The notes below the pieces were generated by a model. It was not told where the DNA came from. It did no database searches and saw nothing but the letters and a program-made list of their open reading frames with translations. Shown here piece by piece: positions 1-11,706 of a stretch of 64,000 bases of DNA. The stretch lies in assembly GCA_015501595.1 (NCBI GenBank), contig JADNRX010000021.1:248001-312000 (forward strand), in the 5' to 3' direction. Source of the stretch: Hymenopellis radicata. Taxonomy: Eukaryota > Basidiomycota > Agaricomycetes > Agaricales > Physalacriaceae. Every line of letters begins with the position of its first letter. The stretch's first letter is position 1. Both the position numbers and the translations under genes were made by a program.

Positions 1-534
1 CCTCCAAAGGCTGCTGCACCGGCGCCTCCACCACCACCGAGATCTAGGGCTCCACCTCCCGCGCCTGGTGTGAAGCAAACGCCGGTAGCGTCTTCCCATG
101 CAAAGGTCTCCGTTGCGTCTCTGACTGCGAACGCGAATGCGAAACCTGTCGCAGTCTTTCCCGGCATGGCTGCTGCGAATGGCTCTGCCACTCCATGGAA
201 AAAGACGCCGACTACGAGTTCAACTCCAGACGAATCACCTGCAGGCTCTCGACCGTCGAGTTCCTTAGCATCCAGGGGTCCTCCACCAGTTGCTGCGAAG
301 CCTAAACCGCCGGTCGTAGCTGCAAAACCTGCTCCCAAGGCTCCTGGGAAACCGCCGGTGCCTACGGCACCGAGACCCAATGCTGCTGCTCCTCCAGTGC
401 GGTCTGGTGGTGTCGTGAAGCCTCCCGCGCCTGCAGGTCAGATGGATCTGGCGGCCCTCGTGAGTATTTTTCATTCCATAGATCGCTCCTTTCTCATCAT
501 ATCTTTGCAGCTCGCTAGACGCTCCCAACAGTAA
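1..534 (+). CDS. C-terminal part of a proline-rich protein
   Basis: The reading frame is open from base 1, so the 5' part of the gene lies outside the window. The visible roughly 160 residues are Pro/Ala/Lys-rich, with polyproline runs and repeated 'KPPVP'/'AKPAPKAPGKPP' type blocks. Such blocks are typical of SH3- or profilin-binding linkers in actin-cytoskeleton proteins. A 51-bp intron at 460-510 (GTGAGT...TTTGCAG) leaves a last exon of 24 nt ending in LARRSQQ and TAA. Reading through the intron keeps the frame open, so splicing is inferred from the good donor and acceptor. No folded domain is visible. A verprolin/WIP-like or SH3-partner protein is possible, but the family cannot be named from this tail. 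Confidence 0.7.
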   Translation, partial: PPKAAAPAPPPPPRSRAPPPAPGVKQTPVASSHAKVSVASLTANANAKPVAVFPGMAAANGSATPWKKTPTTSSTPDESPAGSRPSSSLASRGPPPVAAKPKPPVVAAKPAPKAPGKPPVPTAPRPNAAAPPVRSGGVVKPPAPAGQMDLAALVSIFHSIDRSFLIISLQLARRSQQ

Positions 535-744
535 TTTCGTGTCATTTTGACTGACGTGTATTGTCCTACTCTAAATACCCATGTATTGTGCCTTCGCGGA
601 CTGTACCCGGATACCTGGATTGAATAGATGAGGATAGATCGATCGCATCTGAGTCTAAACAGCCGCCACGCATAGGTCTTAATTTTTCTGGTATTGAGAA
701 AAGTTACGTCGTACTGTCATAAACGTAACAGGAAAAGCGTATAC

Positions 745-2737
745 TCAATCATCGTCGTCCTGTTCGTCGGGGCCTCCGTCGACTTGCCCTTCAGTGCTAC
801 ATATATTATCGTGAACGGTCCATAGGTCATTCGCAAGCTCTCTCATGTCATCTCTTTCGTCGTTTAATGAGAGAATGTCGCGTCTTCGTTTCAAAGTTGT
901 ATCCACAAACTCGGCATATTGCCTGAAGATTTTTGCTGTGCCGGATGAGCACGAAAGCACAGAGAAGACCTTCGCTGTGCGGTCCGTCGAGGGGACGCTG
1001 AAAGTATTACATAGGCTTGCAGGTATCGGATAAGCTGGCGCGTGTTTCCTTCGACTATGTTAGTCGGAACGCCGAAATGAGATGTCTGGAAACTACCTTG
1101 TGGTCTGCGTATCGTGCACAGACAGCAGTTGTGACCACTGGTTGTAAGCAGTGATCTGGGACGGTCCAAAGCCTCGTGTAACGTCTCTTTGTGCGTAGAT
1201 GGTCTTCCGCCCTGAAGTCTGGACATGTCGTGTGAGAGGTCTTATCCTGCCTGTATGGCACATGATTGAGCTTACTGCCAGAGTCTCGGAATGTGAATAG
1301 TTGAAGATGCTCCCAAAGGACAGCGAATTTCCCCCGATGAGCCCGCTGATTTCTGCGTATGGCGTGGACGCTCCGCGAGCGTTCAATTGATTGGCAAAAT
1401 CCGAAATGTCATCGGGAGCATGGCGCAACCTGTGAAAACATGGAATCAGCAGGTCCACAAAGCTGGAGAAGACCAGAATACCGAAGGCCAAGTGTCACTG
1501 TTTCAATGTGTGCCGACATGACTGCGGACGCATGATACAAGCTATTAGACTAAGTGAAAGACGGTTCAGTTGCCCTTCAGGAACTGCGAAAGAATGGCCA
1601 ACTTTAGCAGGTGGAGGTGTGCCAGTGGCCCCGACTGACGGAGATCGTACAGGCACTGTCAACGACACTAGCTCGCTTTCCCCACGTAGATATAATGCAT
1701 CGTTGAGTATACGTCTGATCGCACGCTTCTACTGAAAAGATCAATTTGAGGGCCCGAAGAGGCATTGGTGGGAACATGCTGACATCCTCAATGTCGGGGT
1801 TCCATGACATGGTATCAGAAAGGAACGGGAAACCGATACACGGCATTTTGGTCATTTCATCACGACATAGGGTGAGGAAGGTGTGAATGAAAGGCCCGAA
1901 CGTAGACGTGTCATTCAGAACTTGGATCCCCTGGGGAGATAAGTTGTTCAAGGGAAGAAGCAGGATTCAAACTCACCTGCAGAGAATCGGATTCCTCGAG
2001 GAATAACCGAACAGAATCTTCCATTAAGGAGACGTCCTGACAAACCGTATGGTGAGACTGAATAGCGAGGAAAGATTGAGGACTTACATCGTTGTATTGC
2101 TCGAAACTGCGTTCGCCGGACCGCCAGCTGCCATCTGTTCCCTCGAAATCGTACACGTCCGGTATCATCTGAAAGGACCTCGGATGGTAATAGACACGAC
2201 TGAAATCGGGCCAGTGCCTGATCGCAGGCTCATTGTCGGGCGTTTCTGCGTCCAAGGGGGAGGCACTAGAGCTGATGGCATCTTGTCGATATTCTAAGAC
2301 ATTTCCGTTCCTGGTATGCTTTAGAAAGCCGCACGCAAATCAAACAATGGACCGACCACAGGTTTGTGTTCAGCTCGTCGTGTCCATCAAGAGCAGTATT
2401 CTGAGGTAGAGAACTGTGCGTCTTAAGAGCAGACCCAAAGTTTTCTGTACAGTGAAGACGTTACGACATGATTGATACTGATCGTACGAGGAGACTGACG
2501 TTTTTTATCGAAGACAAGCACTCTGGGGGTATAACAGTTACCCTACTAGGATGTTAATACACGCTGGTCACGAGTCCAGGCCATTCGCACCTCCTTGCTT
2601 GTTCCTTCGCGGAACGACGTTTCATGCGAAATGTAATCATTGTCATCGTCAGCAAGATAGGCTTCTTGTGTGTTCCAGAAATGCGCGCCAACGTAATTCG
2701 AGAGCTGGCCTGCTTGAATATAAAGTATCTCCCGCAT
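745..2737 (-). CDS. DML1: DML1/Misato family protein (tubulin-like)
   Basis: The protein belongs to the Misato/DML1 family, tubulin-related proteins involved in mitochondrial inheritance and morphology. The start at 2737 gives MREILYIQAGQLSNYVGAHFWNTQE, the family's tubulin-like N-terminal signature, followed by SFREG. A later exon reads IRHWPDFSRVYYHPRS and ends at EQYND (donor GTAAGT). It is followed by DVSLMEDSVRLFLEESDSLQ, and the next exon continues into GIQVLNDTSTFGPF, the conserved 'DSLQGxQ' segment. The last exon ends with an acidic tail (DEQDDDD) at 745. At least six short introns interrupt the gene; those near 2450-2600 and 1000-1600 were not all resolved. It is tandem with the WOPR gene upstream on the same strand. 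Confidence 0.85.
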
Positions 2738-2997
2738 GTCGATCAATTTTTTGAAGTTGAAAGGAAGGGATACCGTGAGAACAGATTCAGAATCATCATT
2801 CCATTTTGGGCAGTTGCCACTCAAAGTACTCAACGCTCAACGCCACATATGCACTCGCATTCTTACAGGAAGGAGGAGCTAAAGTCTTTCCTAAATGGAA
2901 AGCAACACTGACAGATTGTGTTCTTCGAACGGGGAGCGTATCTTCGTCGAGAAGAGCTACATACTACAGCCAAGTACTGAGATGGCAAAGAGAGATA

Positions 2998-4200
2998 TCA
3001 TAAGACCACTCGAAAGCTATTTAGTGCCCTGCGATCTTCCGAGGTCAGTGGTGCATACCTGCGGGCATCTGGAGCAGGTAGAACACTGCCTGGAGCGGCT
3101 GGACCATCACTTGTGCCTCTGAATAAGCCAGGCCTTCTAGGAGGCTGGAGTGAAGTAATCGAGGGGAGTTCGACGGCTATTCGCTCCGGAATTTCATTGC
3201 TGAACGGAGTCAAATTAACTCTGGCTAGCGGGAGGTATTCATGTCGGGTGAATGGTGGAATATTAGTCAGAGGCAAGGGAGGAGAGGCGGCGCTAGAAGA
3301 TGGACTAGGATAATGAGACGGGAATCGAGTCGACTGCGTTTCGGAGTCTCCATCGTCGTCTGAGTACTCCGAGGTGCGTTCGGACCTGAGAGGTATCGTC
3401 TTGGTCGTCATGATTGCACCATGGGGAATCTGTAGCTGCCTCAAGTCATCGTAGTGCTCTATAACGGGCAGCTTCGAGTAGTCTTTGACCTGAAAGCGTT
3501 TAGAAACCAAGATATTAAAGAATGCATGATGCTCACCAGAAAATAAGCAACAACGTGCCATTTCTTGCCTTGGATAGCACCCGGAGGATAAACAATCGCC
3601 GAGTAGGTTTGTTTAGTCAGTCCATGCGGCTTAGATGGTCGATCCTTTCGTCGAGTAGGAGGCGGAATAACAGCGGTGGGATCTGCCGCCCGTTTGGCTC
3701 TATGCTTACGGTGATCAGCGAAAATCCACAAGTAGAACAACAGAAACGTTGATTCACCGTCTCGCTGCTTTAGCATCGCGCTCATCCTGTGTGGTCTCCA
3801 CCTTTTCCTCGTAGAATAGAAAATCGCCACGCATGCGACTTTGAGACCTAGGAAGCGAAAAGTGAGAGCTAGTTCCTCATCAGCAAACGGTGTACTTACC
3901 ACCGACGACCATCTGTCCAGCGGAGGAGACCTCCCTCGTCCTCTGTTCCTGCTTCCTCCCAAACGTATATGTGCCCGACTTTAATTCATGCCTTTCAGCA
4001 GCAACAAGTCGGCGCTTGATCAATGGTAAATAATTTCGTCGGACCGCCTCGAGAATAATCTGTGCGTCACGGGCGTCCCGAAGGTCTTATGCCCGTATTT
4101 AGCGTCCAAATGGAGCATAACAAGACGAGGACTCACGAAGAGATGGATGTGTGAGGGCCCTGTTGCTCGATCCATTGTTGCAATGCGGCACAAAAGACAT
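2998..4200 (-). CDS. WOPR-domain (Gti1/Pac2) transcription regulator
   Basis: This is a fungal-specific DNA-binding regulator of the Gti1/Pac2 family, which includes Wor1 and Ryp1 (known switches of morphology, sporulation and virulence in other fungi). The exons join cleanly. The ATG at 4200 begins MSFVPHCNNGSSNRALTHPSL. After an intron comes RDARDAQIILEAVRRNYLPL, then IKRRL and SGHIYVWEE, the first WOPR box. RWTDGRRW, then SRMRGDFLFYEEKVE, follow across an intron at about 3850-3899. The second box, PHGLTKQTYSA...GKKWHVVAYF, joins VKDYSKLP across an intron at about 3490-3537. The C-terminal half is Ser/Pro-rich. The total is about 330 residues. The family is clear; its targets here are unknown. 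Confidence 0.88.
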
Positions 4201-7200
4201 TGTGGGGTTCGGAGTGACACCAGAGGCAGACGCCAGCTAAATGAACCTAGGTGCCAAGATATATCCGATGTATGTCACGGCTACACCTACACAAGGTCCA
4301 CGCCAGCGGCAGATTCCAGGATTCTAATAGATCTTGGGAACTTTGCGCGAGCTGGGCTGGGCAAGAAACATATGGTGTTCGTCAGATTCTTGACATGTCA
4401 AGGATCGTTCCCAGTCGTATGGTGACTATTCAGCAAAACGTAAGTTCGCATCATGGCCTGAATAGAGTTATAATTTCAGGTTCCACCTCTCCGTGCCCAA
4501 TCGCGATATCGATCTGGCTCAGAGCATTCTTAAGTAAGGTTATGTAGGGGAATTATCGGTCCGCCGATGTTTTACCCGCTTTGGGAGGCAAAGTAATCCA
4601 GGAGTACGGATGAAGTTGGCCGCTCAAAAAACGACTGCGTTCTGATTGTTCTTCGAGGCGCGCAAACCATTCCAGCGCGATCAGAATCGCAGTCTCGCGT
4701 CCTGGTGAGAAAATTCAGCACCGTTTGGTATGTCTGTGATATTCCTCCAGAGTAGCCCATACAGACCTTTGGGACTGTGGACTCGGATCCCTTCCGTAGG
4801 GCACACGGAGGTAAAATAAGGTCTGTTCTCATGCCTAAAGGCCTGATCACTGATGCCCTGTGCCTGGTGGTGGTCTTGACGTGACAAGCGTCCCGGTAAT
4901 CGGAAAAAGATCTTGAGGTACGGGTGCTTCGAGATCAGAGGATCCCAAATCAAGGTCGACGTGGAGTGTGCAAGCCATTGCAAGTTTCATGCAAGTTTCA
5001 TGCGGGAACAGGGAATCATTCCGCTCGGAGCACTCAGCACCCCCCGGAGCGCTCGGTCAAATCCCTTGTTCCTATCACTAGAATACAGACTCTACATGCA
5101 TGATCATCAAAAGTAAATGAATACGAAGATTTCAGAGTCTACATACCTCGCGCACGCGACAGAGGTAACGCGCTGTAATCATAGGCCTAGGCTGCCCAAG
5201 GTTTGACACGTTGTAAGGTTTGCGCTATAATCGGCTACGTCTGGAAAGATCTTATCAGCCTGCGGCTTCAATGCAATTTGGTAAGAGACCATTTTGAATA
5301 CCTGGTCTCGTAGAACTACTTCGAAACCGGCTGTTTGTTAACTCTAAAAATGAAAAATAGCAGTGTCCTCGTCTAAATACGCACCTGAACTCGGGATTAT
5401 CATTAAATTGATGAAGAAAGGTACATACGATGGTCCTTCTCGGTCCCTGTGGTACCTGGACAGGTGGGGCAGAAGGGGAATTGGGTAACATCTCCTTCAA
5501 GAACAAGAAGATTGACAAGCCCGTCATGCTGGCTGCTCCGGATGACACTGTCAGCAAAAAATAGAGCACTAGTTTGAAACCAAGACCAGATATGACCCGC
5601 ATAATTGAGCGGAGTGCTTAAAACCCTGTGAATTTGCGCGGGGTTGCTCGGAAAGCGGAAATCCCCACCGACGCGAAACCATTTCACTTGAACACAAGCC
5701 TTATCGTTCAGGGCGAGATATTAATGCAGATAATAAAAGGAAAGATATTATCCAGCCGTGGGGGTGCATCACGGAGGGGGCGACGTAAATGACGAAGCTG
5801 GTTGATGTGGTTCAGAACAGGAACGGCCAGCACAGCCACTGGTGGCACTGTTCCTGATTCACAAGCACGTGGTCGTGAGGATCTTCGAATTCAACCAGTC
5901 TCCCAAACTTGCACTCGCTACTAGAAAGCCAGCTTATGCATAGTAACACTGTCCCTAACAGACCATCCAAGTGAAGACTATCTCGTGACCGTACCTTGGC
6001 AGGCCCAAGGCCCTATATTATGCAAGAAGCAATGTCGATTGACACGCCTTGGACACGCCGAAAAAGATGGCAGGCTAACATTTAAGAAGTCACAAGCGCT
6101 TCACAGACTTAGTAGGGACTATAATAGCAGCTCCAATCAGCCCTTTTAGCCCCACAACACGAGGAGTCGGAGAACTAAGCACGGGTCTGTTGTAGCGCCG
6201 AAAGAGTCAAATTGCATGACATGCACAACATCCGATATTGGCTTGAACTTTTGATCGATTTAAGTATCAAGTCTAGTATAGCATAACCCTTTCACGTATT
6301 GGCCGATTAGGATTCCTCTGCCCGCAACTACTAGCCCGACTCGGAGCGGTGGCGCAATATCTCTCGGTCAATCTCGCCCGGCTGCAAGAAGAGAGCCTTC
6401 CACCTTTGGAATAGAACACGATATGGACGCCGTGAATTCGTTACTCTCCACCTAGCCCACTCACGCCCGCGTCCGAGTCGTCCGAAACGCCGCAGAAACT
6501 TCTCGGTCAATCTCGTACTGTAGCAAGGAGAGAGCCTTCCACCTTTAGACACAGAACTGATATGTTCGCACTATCCCGCCCAGCCCCAGCACAGGCCCCG
6601 CATCCGAGTCGTCCGAGATGTCGCAGAAACTTTGAGATTCGTTCTAGATTTTTTCGTGTAGTAAGTACCTAGCGAACAAGAAGAAGAAGAAACCATGTGT
6701 GGCCTACACGCATCTAGACCCACGAACCGCTCCATTTTACAGAAGAGCCCACAAATCACAAAGCGTCCCTCGCAACTCGGATTTATGCACGGATTCATTC
6801 ATGCGACACTCATGGCGAGCCTCGACACAAGCAGCTTCGGCGGAGAACTCTGAGCATTATTAAAACGACTCGGCGCGTAGCAGCAGCAAGGCACGATCAC
6901 CAAGCTTCAGGTAAGATGGTATTATTATTAACAGCGTGAGTAAGACTCAGCGTGGCGTAGTACATCTTGACAGTTAGTAAAGTAGGAACACTTACGCTAC
7001 GTGACATACTGTAGACACGTTTAACGTTGGGCACAAGAACCTGTTCTCCCCAAAATCTACTCTTGCTTCTTGCTCCCATCTCCTCTCCATTCTCCTCTTC
7101 ATCCTCAGTGGCGCCGTTTACCTCATCTGACAGGCATTCACTTTACCGTTTCTGTCCTGTCTTCTAACAATGCCATAGCATAAGGCAAGATCACAAGAAC

Positions 7201-8263
7201 TCGTCTTGTGCGCGATGTAGTAACTAGTCCTGCTGTAATGTTAGGACATCGTTGAATCAGGTATTACCGTGATCTAATCTTTTGTGTGTGACCGGGAAAG
7301 CGGTGTCGCAAAGGATCAGGCGTAGATATGAAGTCCAGACCGGGAATGAGAGGGATAACGTCGAAACCAGTACTTACGCAAGGCGGAAGGGAGTTTGAAA
7401 GAAAGGATCAAATGAAACCCAAACATACCAAGCGTGAGCGATAAACCAAAGGGAAGGTGGGTGGGGGCCAAATTCCGAGGATTGATAGAGGAAATGATTG
7501 AATATGAGGAGAAGAAATTAATCGAGTGAGCGCGACGAACAAGAGACTTGTACGCGCACACGATCGCAGTCCAAATGTAGTAACAGCCGTTTCCAAAATT
7601 CTTTGGACGGATCACAAAGTGTTCGAATCAAAATGAAAAAAGAAAACAATTCCTATAATTCTCCAACCACAACCGGCTCCCTCCGGCATTTCAGAGACCA
7701 CTTTTCAATAAATCATGCTCCTCTTGAACACTGAGGAGAGGCTGCAGAGGGGGAGTAACGCGTCCTTGCTTGCCAGGGTCTCTGGGTGCAGCCGATCACT
7801 GCAGAATTCGACGAGCTCCCTTAGACCTCCGCGATGTTGCTGATTTTTGGTCAGAGGAGCCTGAATATGTATGAAAAAATACCTGACTGTCGCCTGAGGA
7901 GCCGGCTGTGTTTGGAGAATTATAGAAATCGTTTTTTTTTTCGATTTATCGAACATTTTGTGATCGGTCCAAGAATTTTGGAAACCGCTGTGTACTTGCA
8001 ATCTCAACCTCGTCTTATCTAACACTTCAGCTAGCACTTACCTGGTATTCCAAAGAAGTCTAAACATCAAGTTGAAGTGAAACGATGCAAAATCCGAAAA
8101 AAATGCATTACATGATTCATAACGAAAAATGGTGGAGAATGTACATATAGATGAGGGTCATAATGAATGCTAATAAATAATACGAATAGGTCATGGTGTC
8201 TGTCGTGTTCTACTAGTAACTATGCTCGTCTCGTCTCGGGGGCATGCATGCATGCAAACAGTT
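4201..8263. other. Gene-poor interval with no assembled gene
   Basis: About 4 kb without a gene I can support. Short minus-strand open stretches exist at 4572-4983 and 5255-5687, but they show no recognised motif and could not be joined through credible splice sites. An imperfect tandem duplication lies near 6345-6640 and a short GAA run near 6677. The 3' part (7600-8200) is AT-rich. A fast-evolving gene, a decayed gene or mobile-element remnant, or a non-coding RNA cannot be excluded. Confidence 0.5.
6345..6640. repeat. Imperfect tandem duplication, unit about 131-139 bp
   Basis: Two adjacent copies share the anchors CTCGGTCAATCTCG (6363 and 6502), GAGAGCCTTCCACCTTT, and TCCGAGTCGTCCGA followed by CGCAGAAAC (6491 and 6622). 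The spacing is 139 bp at the left anchor and 131 bp at the right one. The middle of the unit has diverged. No family was recognised. Confidence 0.75.
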
Positions 8264-10115
8264 CTAAGGAGATTCTGTGACCAATATCGGCGGCGGGCTG
8301 GGCGAGTCGGGAAGCGCCATCGCCGCGACCTCGTCCTCAGAATCAAACCCATCATCGTCACCGTTAGCTGTTCGTGGGGGAGGCTCGTCGTCTATCCGCA
8401 TGCTCGCATCCGGGTCTTCGTCGGGAGCCTCCCAATCTCGCACCTCTTCCGCGCTCAACACTTTAGCGCCAGTCTTCCCTTGCTCAACAAAGTCCTTGGG
8501 TTGCGTCTCCAGCGCGCGCTTCCCTGTCTTCACCAAACCGTCTAGTAAGGCCTTGACGCGGTGGTAACACTCGTCGCCCTTGGTCATACTCTCTTCGTCA
8601 CCTTCCTGATCCGCCTCGTTCTCGTCATCGTCATCTTCATCTTCCGTGTCATCCTTGTTATCCACGATGATTTGACGGCGCGGTAGGCGCGCGGAGGAAG
8701 GATGAGCCGCGACTCGCGAAGTTTACGCTTTAAATCGCGTATTTCCTTGGCTTGTCGATGTTTAGTAGCTTCTAACGTTGCGTTGATGGCAAGCAACGAT
8801 CGATTCGTTATTTCCAAATCCTCAATCTACCCACCACCGTCAGAGAGAGATTCGGTACGTTGAATAAAATAGCTACCTTTCGATTGGTCTTGGCATCTGC
8901 CCTAACCTTCCGCGTCACATCGTCAACATCAGTGCCCCGCCCTTGACTACTGTCATCAGAGAAGTCATCTTCTGCCGTGCTGAACTGCACAAGGGTATCA
9001 AGCGCAGAGCGTAAATTCGACGGATTGGGTGCTCCGTTTAAGCTTGGAGCACTGTCGCCGGAATCCGGATGAGATGAACGCGACGCAGATGACCGGGAGG
9101 AGAATGAGAGGGCAGACGTAGGAGGAGATATTGGTGGTAAGGGTATGGTAGCGGGATCCACTTTGGCCTTCATGTTGTAATTCACATGCGCGTCGTCCCG
9201 CGGAAACGGTTGGTAGGAGTGATTTGCCGGTGGAGAGACATGAGCTCGACCTGAGCCATATCGGTGCGGGTTAGCTGCTGGAGAGCCAGTCGTTATAGGG
9301 TAAAAGTTGTATTCGGGTGTTGTGGAGGATGTATTAGCCGAACTCAGAGAAAGATTTGAGGACGACATGGATGGAGCTCGGGTCCTGGCATTCGCTGGAC
9401 GCGATGGGGGGTACGATGGGGGAGATGGGGAGAGTGAGTCGCCGTGCTTGACGAGCTTTGTTATCCTTGACTTGATTTTTGGGGCAACGTCCCCATGCAT
9501 CGCGTCTCGGATTTCCGCGTCTGTGAAAGCGTCCGAGGCTGGAGACCCATGGTTAGCTTTGGGTTTTGATAGTCCGGGGACGTCGTGAAGAATAGACACG
9601 CTTGAAGTTCGTCTGTGTGGGCTGGTGTTGACCGGACTGGGGCTATCTAGCGACGGTGTCTTGGACAGGCCGTGATACATCGACACGGGTGTACCTGGCG
9701 TCGAGCTCGACGCTACGCTCGGTGGAGATCGTGCATTATTGGAGCGGGTTGGGAACGGTCGTGACTTTGGCTGGGTCGTGGGGGTGTTAAAGCGCGGAGA
9801 CGGCCTTATTCCCGCAGGAGAGTTAGCACGGGGAGTCGTACTGCTCGTCACGGTAGTAGTGAGGCGGGATGGCTTCCTAGTCAACGAGTTGGGTGTCGCT
9901 GAGCTGTTAACCCTGGCCTTGACCTTCACTGTCGGATGCGGTGTCGGCGACGGCTGGCGCTTGAGGGGGATGGTGGGCGGGCAATGTATCTCGTATTCGT
10001 CGATGGATCCCCATGTCCGTTATAGGTGAGCTTGACAGTTACCTGTCCCGACTTGAACGCTTGTCAACGAGGGCGACTAGGAGCAGCGCACCTTTCGTCT
10101 AGCGTCACCATCCAT
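8264..10115 (-). CDS. Ser/Pro-rich protein with coiled coil and acidic tail
   Basis: Not recognised as a named family. The likely start at 10115 gives MDGDARRK; then an intron, a short exon with VTVKLTYNG, and a segment reading SIDEYEIHCPPTIPLKRQ. A roughly 330-residue Ser/Thr/Pro-rich low-complexity region follows, with two short conserved-looking islands (AFTDAEIRDAMHG; SALDTLVQFSTAEDDFSDD). After an intron at about 8827-8877 there is a predicted coiled coil (IEDLEITNRSLLAIN to KRKLRESR), then LPPRAYRA and a Glu/Asp-rich C-terminus ending at 8264. Two one-base frame breaks (near 8665 and near 10010) are needed to join these parts and probably reflect missing bases. The layout suggests a cytoskeletal or scaffold protein, but that is inference. 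Confidence 0.65.
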
Positions 10116-10253
10116 GGACGGCGTCAAAGGGGATATATAATAATTACAAGCCGCCAAAGGCGCGAGATGGTGGAGAGAACAGAGGGTTATGATCGGAGAA
10201 ACCCGATTCAAATTGAAACGCTTCTTTCCAGGTAATAATTACACTTTTTTAAT

Positions 10254-11114
10254 CTATACCAAGCCCTTCTGTGTCAATACATTCAGCACCACCTTCTCGA
10301 TGAGTGGACGTAGTTTGCCCCCATCCCCTTCCAGAGCAGCATGTACGCTTTTCTCCACATATTTTCCGACCATATCTACCTCAATGTTCACCTTGGATCC
10401 AACCGCTTTCTTGCTCAGAGTAATCTTCTCTTGCGTGTGCTGGATCAGCATAACATCAAACGTCCTCCGAGAGTCATCTACGGCTGTCAGAGTCAAGGAC
10501 GTCCCATCGATGGTAACGTAGCCCTTCGGAATCAAGTAAGGGAGCAGAGACGGTCGAGACGCTGTCGGCTCCGGCAGTTGAAAGCTCAGACGAAGCGAAT
10601 CACCATCCGGAGACCGTTCCGCAACGGTCGCCGTCGTGTCTACATGGCCCTAGAGCAGCTCACCCCGTCAGGCGACCCGCCTTTCCAAGCAACCAATTTG
10701 CACTTGCCTGCACAAAGTGGCCCCCAAACCGCACATGCGGGGCCATGGCGCGCTCTAGGTTGAGCTGATCGCCCACCTTGCGTTCACCTAAGTCCAAGTA
10801 ATAGTATGGGAGGCGGACAAGATGGTCCAGAATTACCTAGATCAGTTCGTTCCAACGTCTCGTTGGCCAGCCAGACTTTGAACCATCCACTCTTATCAAA
10901 TTCGGTGACGGTCAAACAGGCACCGTTGACTGCGATAGAGTCTCCAATGTTGCAGTCTACAAGGATGGGTGCTGCGTCCGATACAGTCAATGTGCAGCCT
11001 CCCGCGTCGACGATGATGTCGGACACGGTGCCCAGGTGCTCAATCTAGGGATGGATGTGTTAGAGATCAGTCTATATCTGCTGCGCTGGCAATGCATACT
11101 AAGCCGGTGAACAT
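10254..11114 (-). CDS. RIB5: Riboflavin synthase
   Basis: Riboflavin synthase dismutates 6,7-dimethyl-8-ribityllumazine to riboflavin, the last step of vitamin B2 synthesis. The two lumazine-binding repeats are visible. The first runs from MFTGL (start 11114) across an intron into IEHLGTV, CNIGDSIAVNGACLTVTEFD and RTDLG. The second holds GGHFVQ|GHVDTTATV, IPKGYVTIDGTSLTLTAVDD and TFDVMLIQHT. The length fits the usual 210-240 residues. There are three introns: one after MFTGL, one after TDLG, and one at 10650-10707. The third has a GC donor (CAG|GCAAGT...CTCTAG), required to restore the family motif FVQGHVDT. The gene is single-copy in appearance, with no flavin-pathway neighbours. Confidence 0.93.
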
Positions 11115-11382
11115 GGTAGGAGGTAAGTAGCAATTAAGGACCGGGTAAACGCAGCCGATCGCAAATGAGCAGAGTTTTTTTTTCTCATTTCTTGCTCATT
11201 TCAAGTTAATTACTCGTAACTACGCGTCGTTCCGCTTCCCGAGCCTTCAGCCAATGTAGACAGCGCACGCTGTTGTGATAAGGAGACTGGAACCCACCGA
11301 CCGCCAAAAGCCCGGCCCTCAACCTCCTCGCAAGGACTTGCCAAACAATCATCACATTTTCAAGTCAACCACCTACGGCGCA

Positions 11383-11627
11383 ATGGCTGGTGCGCAACCT
11401 CAGAAACCACAACAGCCAGACCCTCAGCTCAAAACACGCAGTCTGTTAGAGTCGTACAAGGGTATGCGCCACAATTCGTAATACTTCCGAAACTGACATC
11501 ACCTTCAGCGCTTCCCGCTCGGACGCGTCGCACTCTAGCAGCTGGGATCTTTGCCTTTGCTGGAATCGGATTACTGGTGTCTGACTATCTGGAAGCCAAA
11601 ATGCCTCCCGAGAATCAGAAGAAATAA
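11383..11627 (+). CDS. Small single-pass membrane protein (about 65 residues)
   Basis: Two exons separated by a 47-bp intron at 11462-11508 (GTATGC...TTCAG). The product begins MAGAQPQKPQQPDPQLKTRS, then LLESYKALPARTRRT. One hydrophobic segment follows (LAAGIFAFAGIGLLVSDYL), and the protein ends in EAKMPPENQKK. A short polar N-terminus, a basic stretch before the helix and a Lys-rich tail would suit a small mitochondrial or ER membrane protein. No family was recognised. The coherence of the joined frame and the clean splice sites support a real gene. It lies in the gap between RIB5 and a membrane glycoprotein gene. Confidence 0.6.
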
Positions 11628-11706
11628 CATGCTGTTTATTCTTTGCCACCACCCCTAGCCTATGAAGGAACGTGTGTTAGAAAGAAATACAATGTGAGGA
11701 TCCAAT

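Noticed and set aside
4572..5687. Possible minus-strand gene in the gene-poor interval
   Set aside because: Open stretches could not be joined by credible splice sites and showed no recognisable motif.
7600..7640. tRNA-like B box (GTTCGAATC) near 7617
   Set aside because: No matching A box, acceptor stem or anticodon arm could be folded around it.
8807..8830. Basic tail read after the coiled coil (frame ending KVTKRV near 8584)
   Set aside because: It is the shifted reading of the acidic Glu/Asp tail; the acidic frame continues to a sensible C-terminus.
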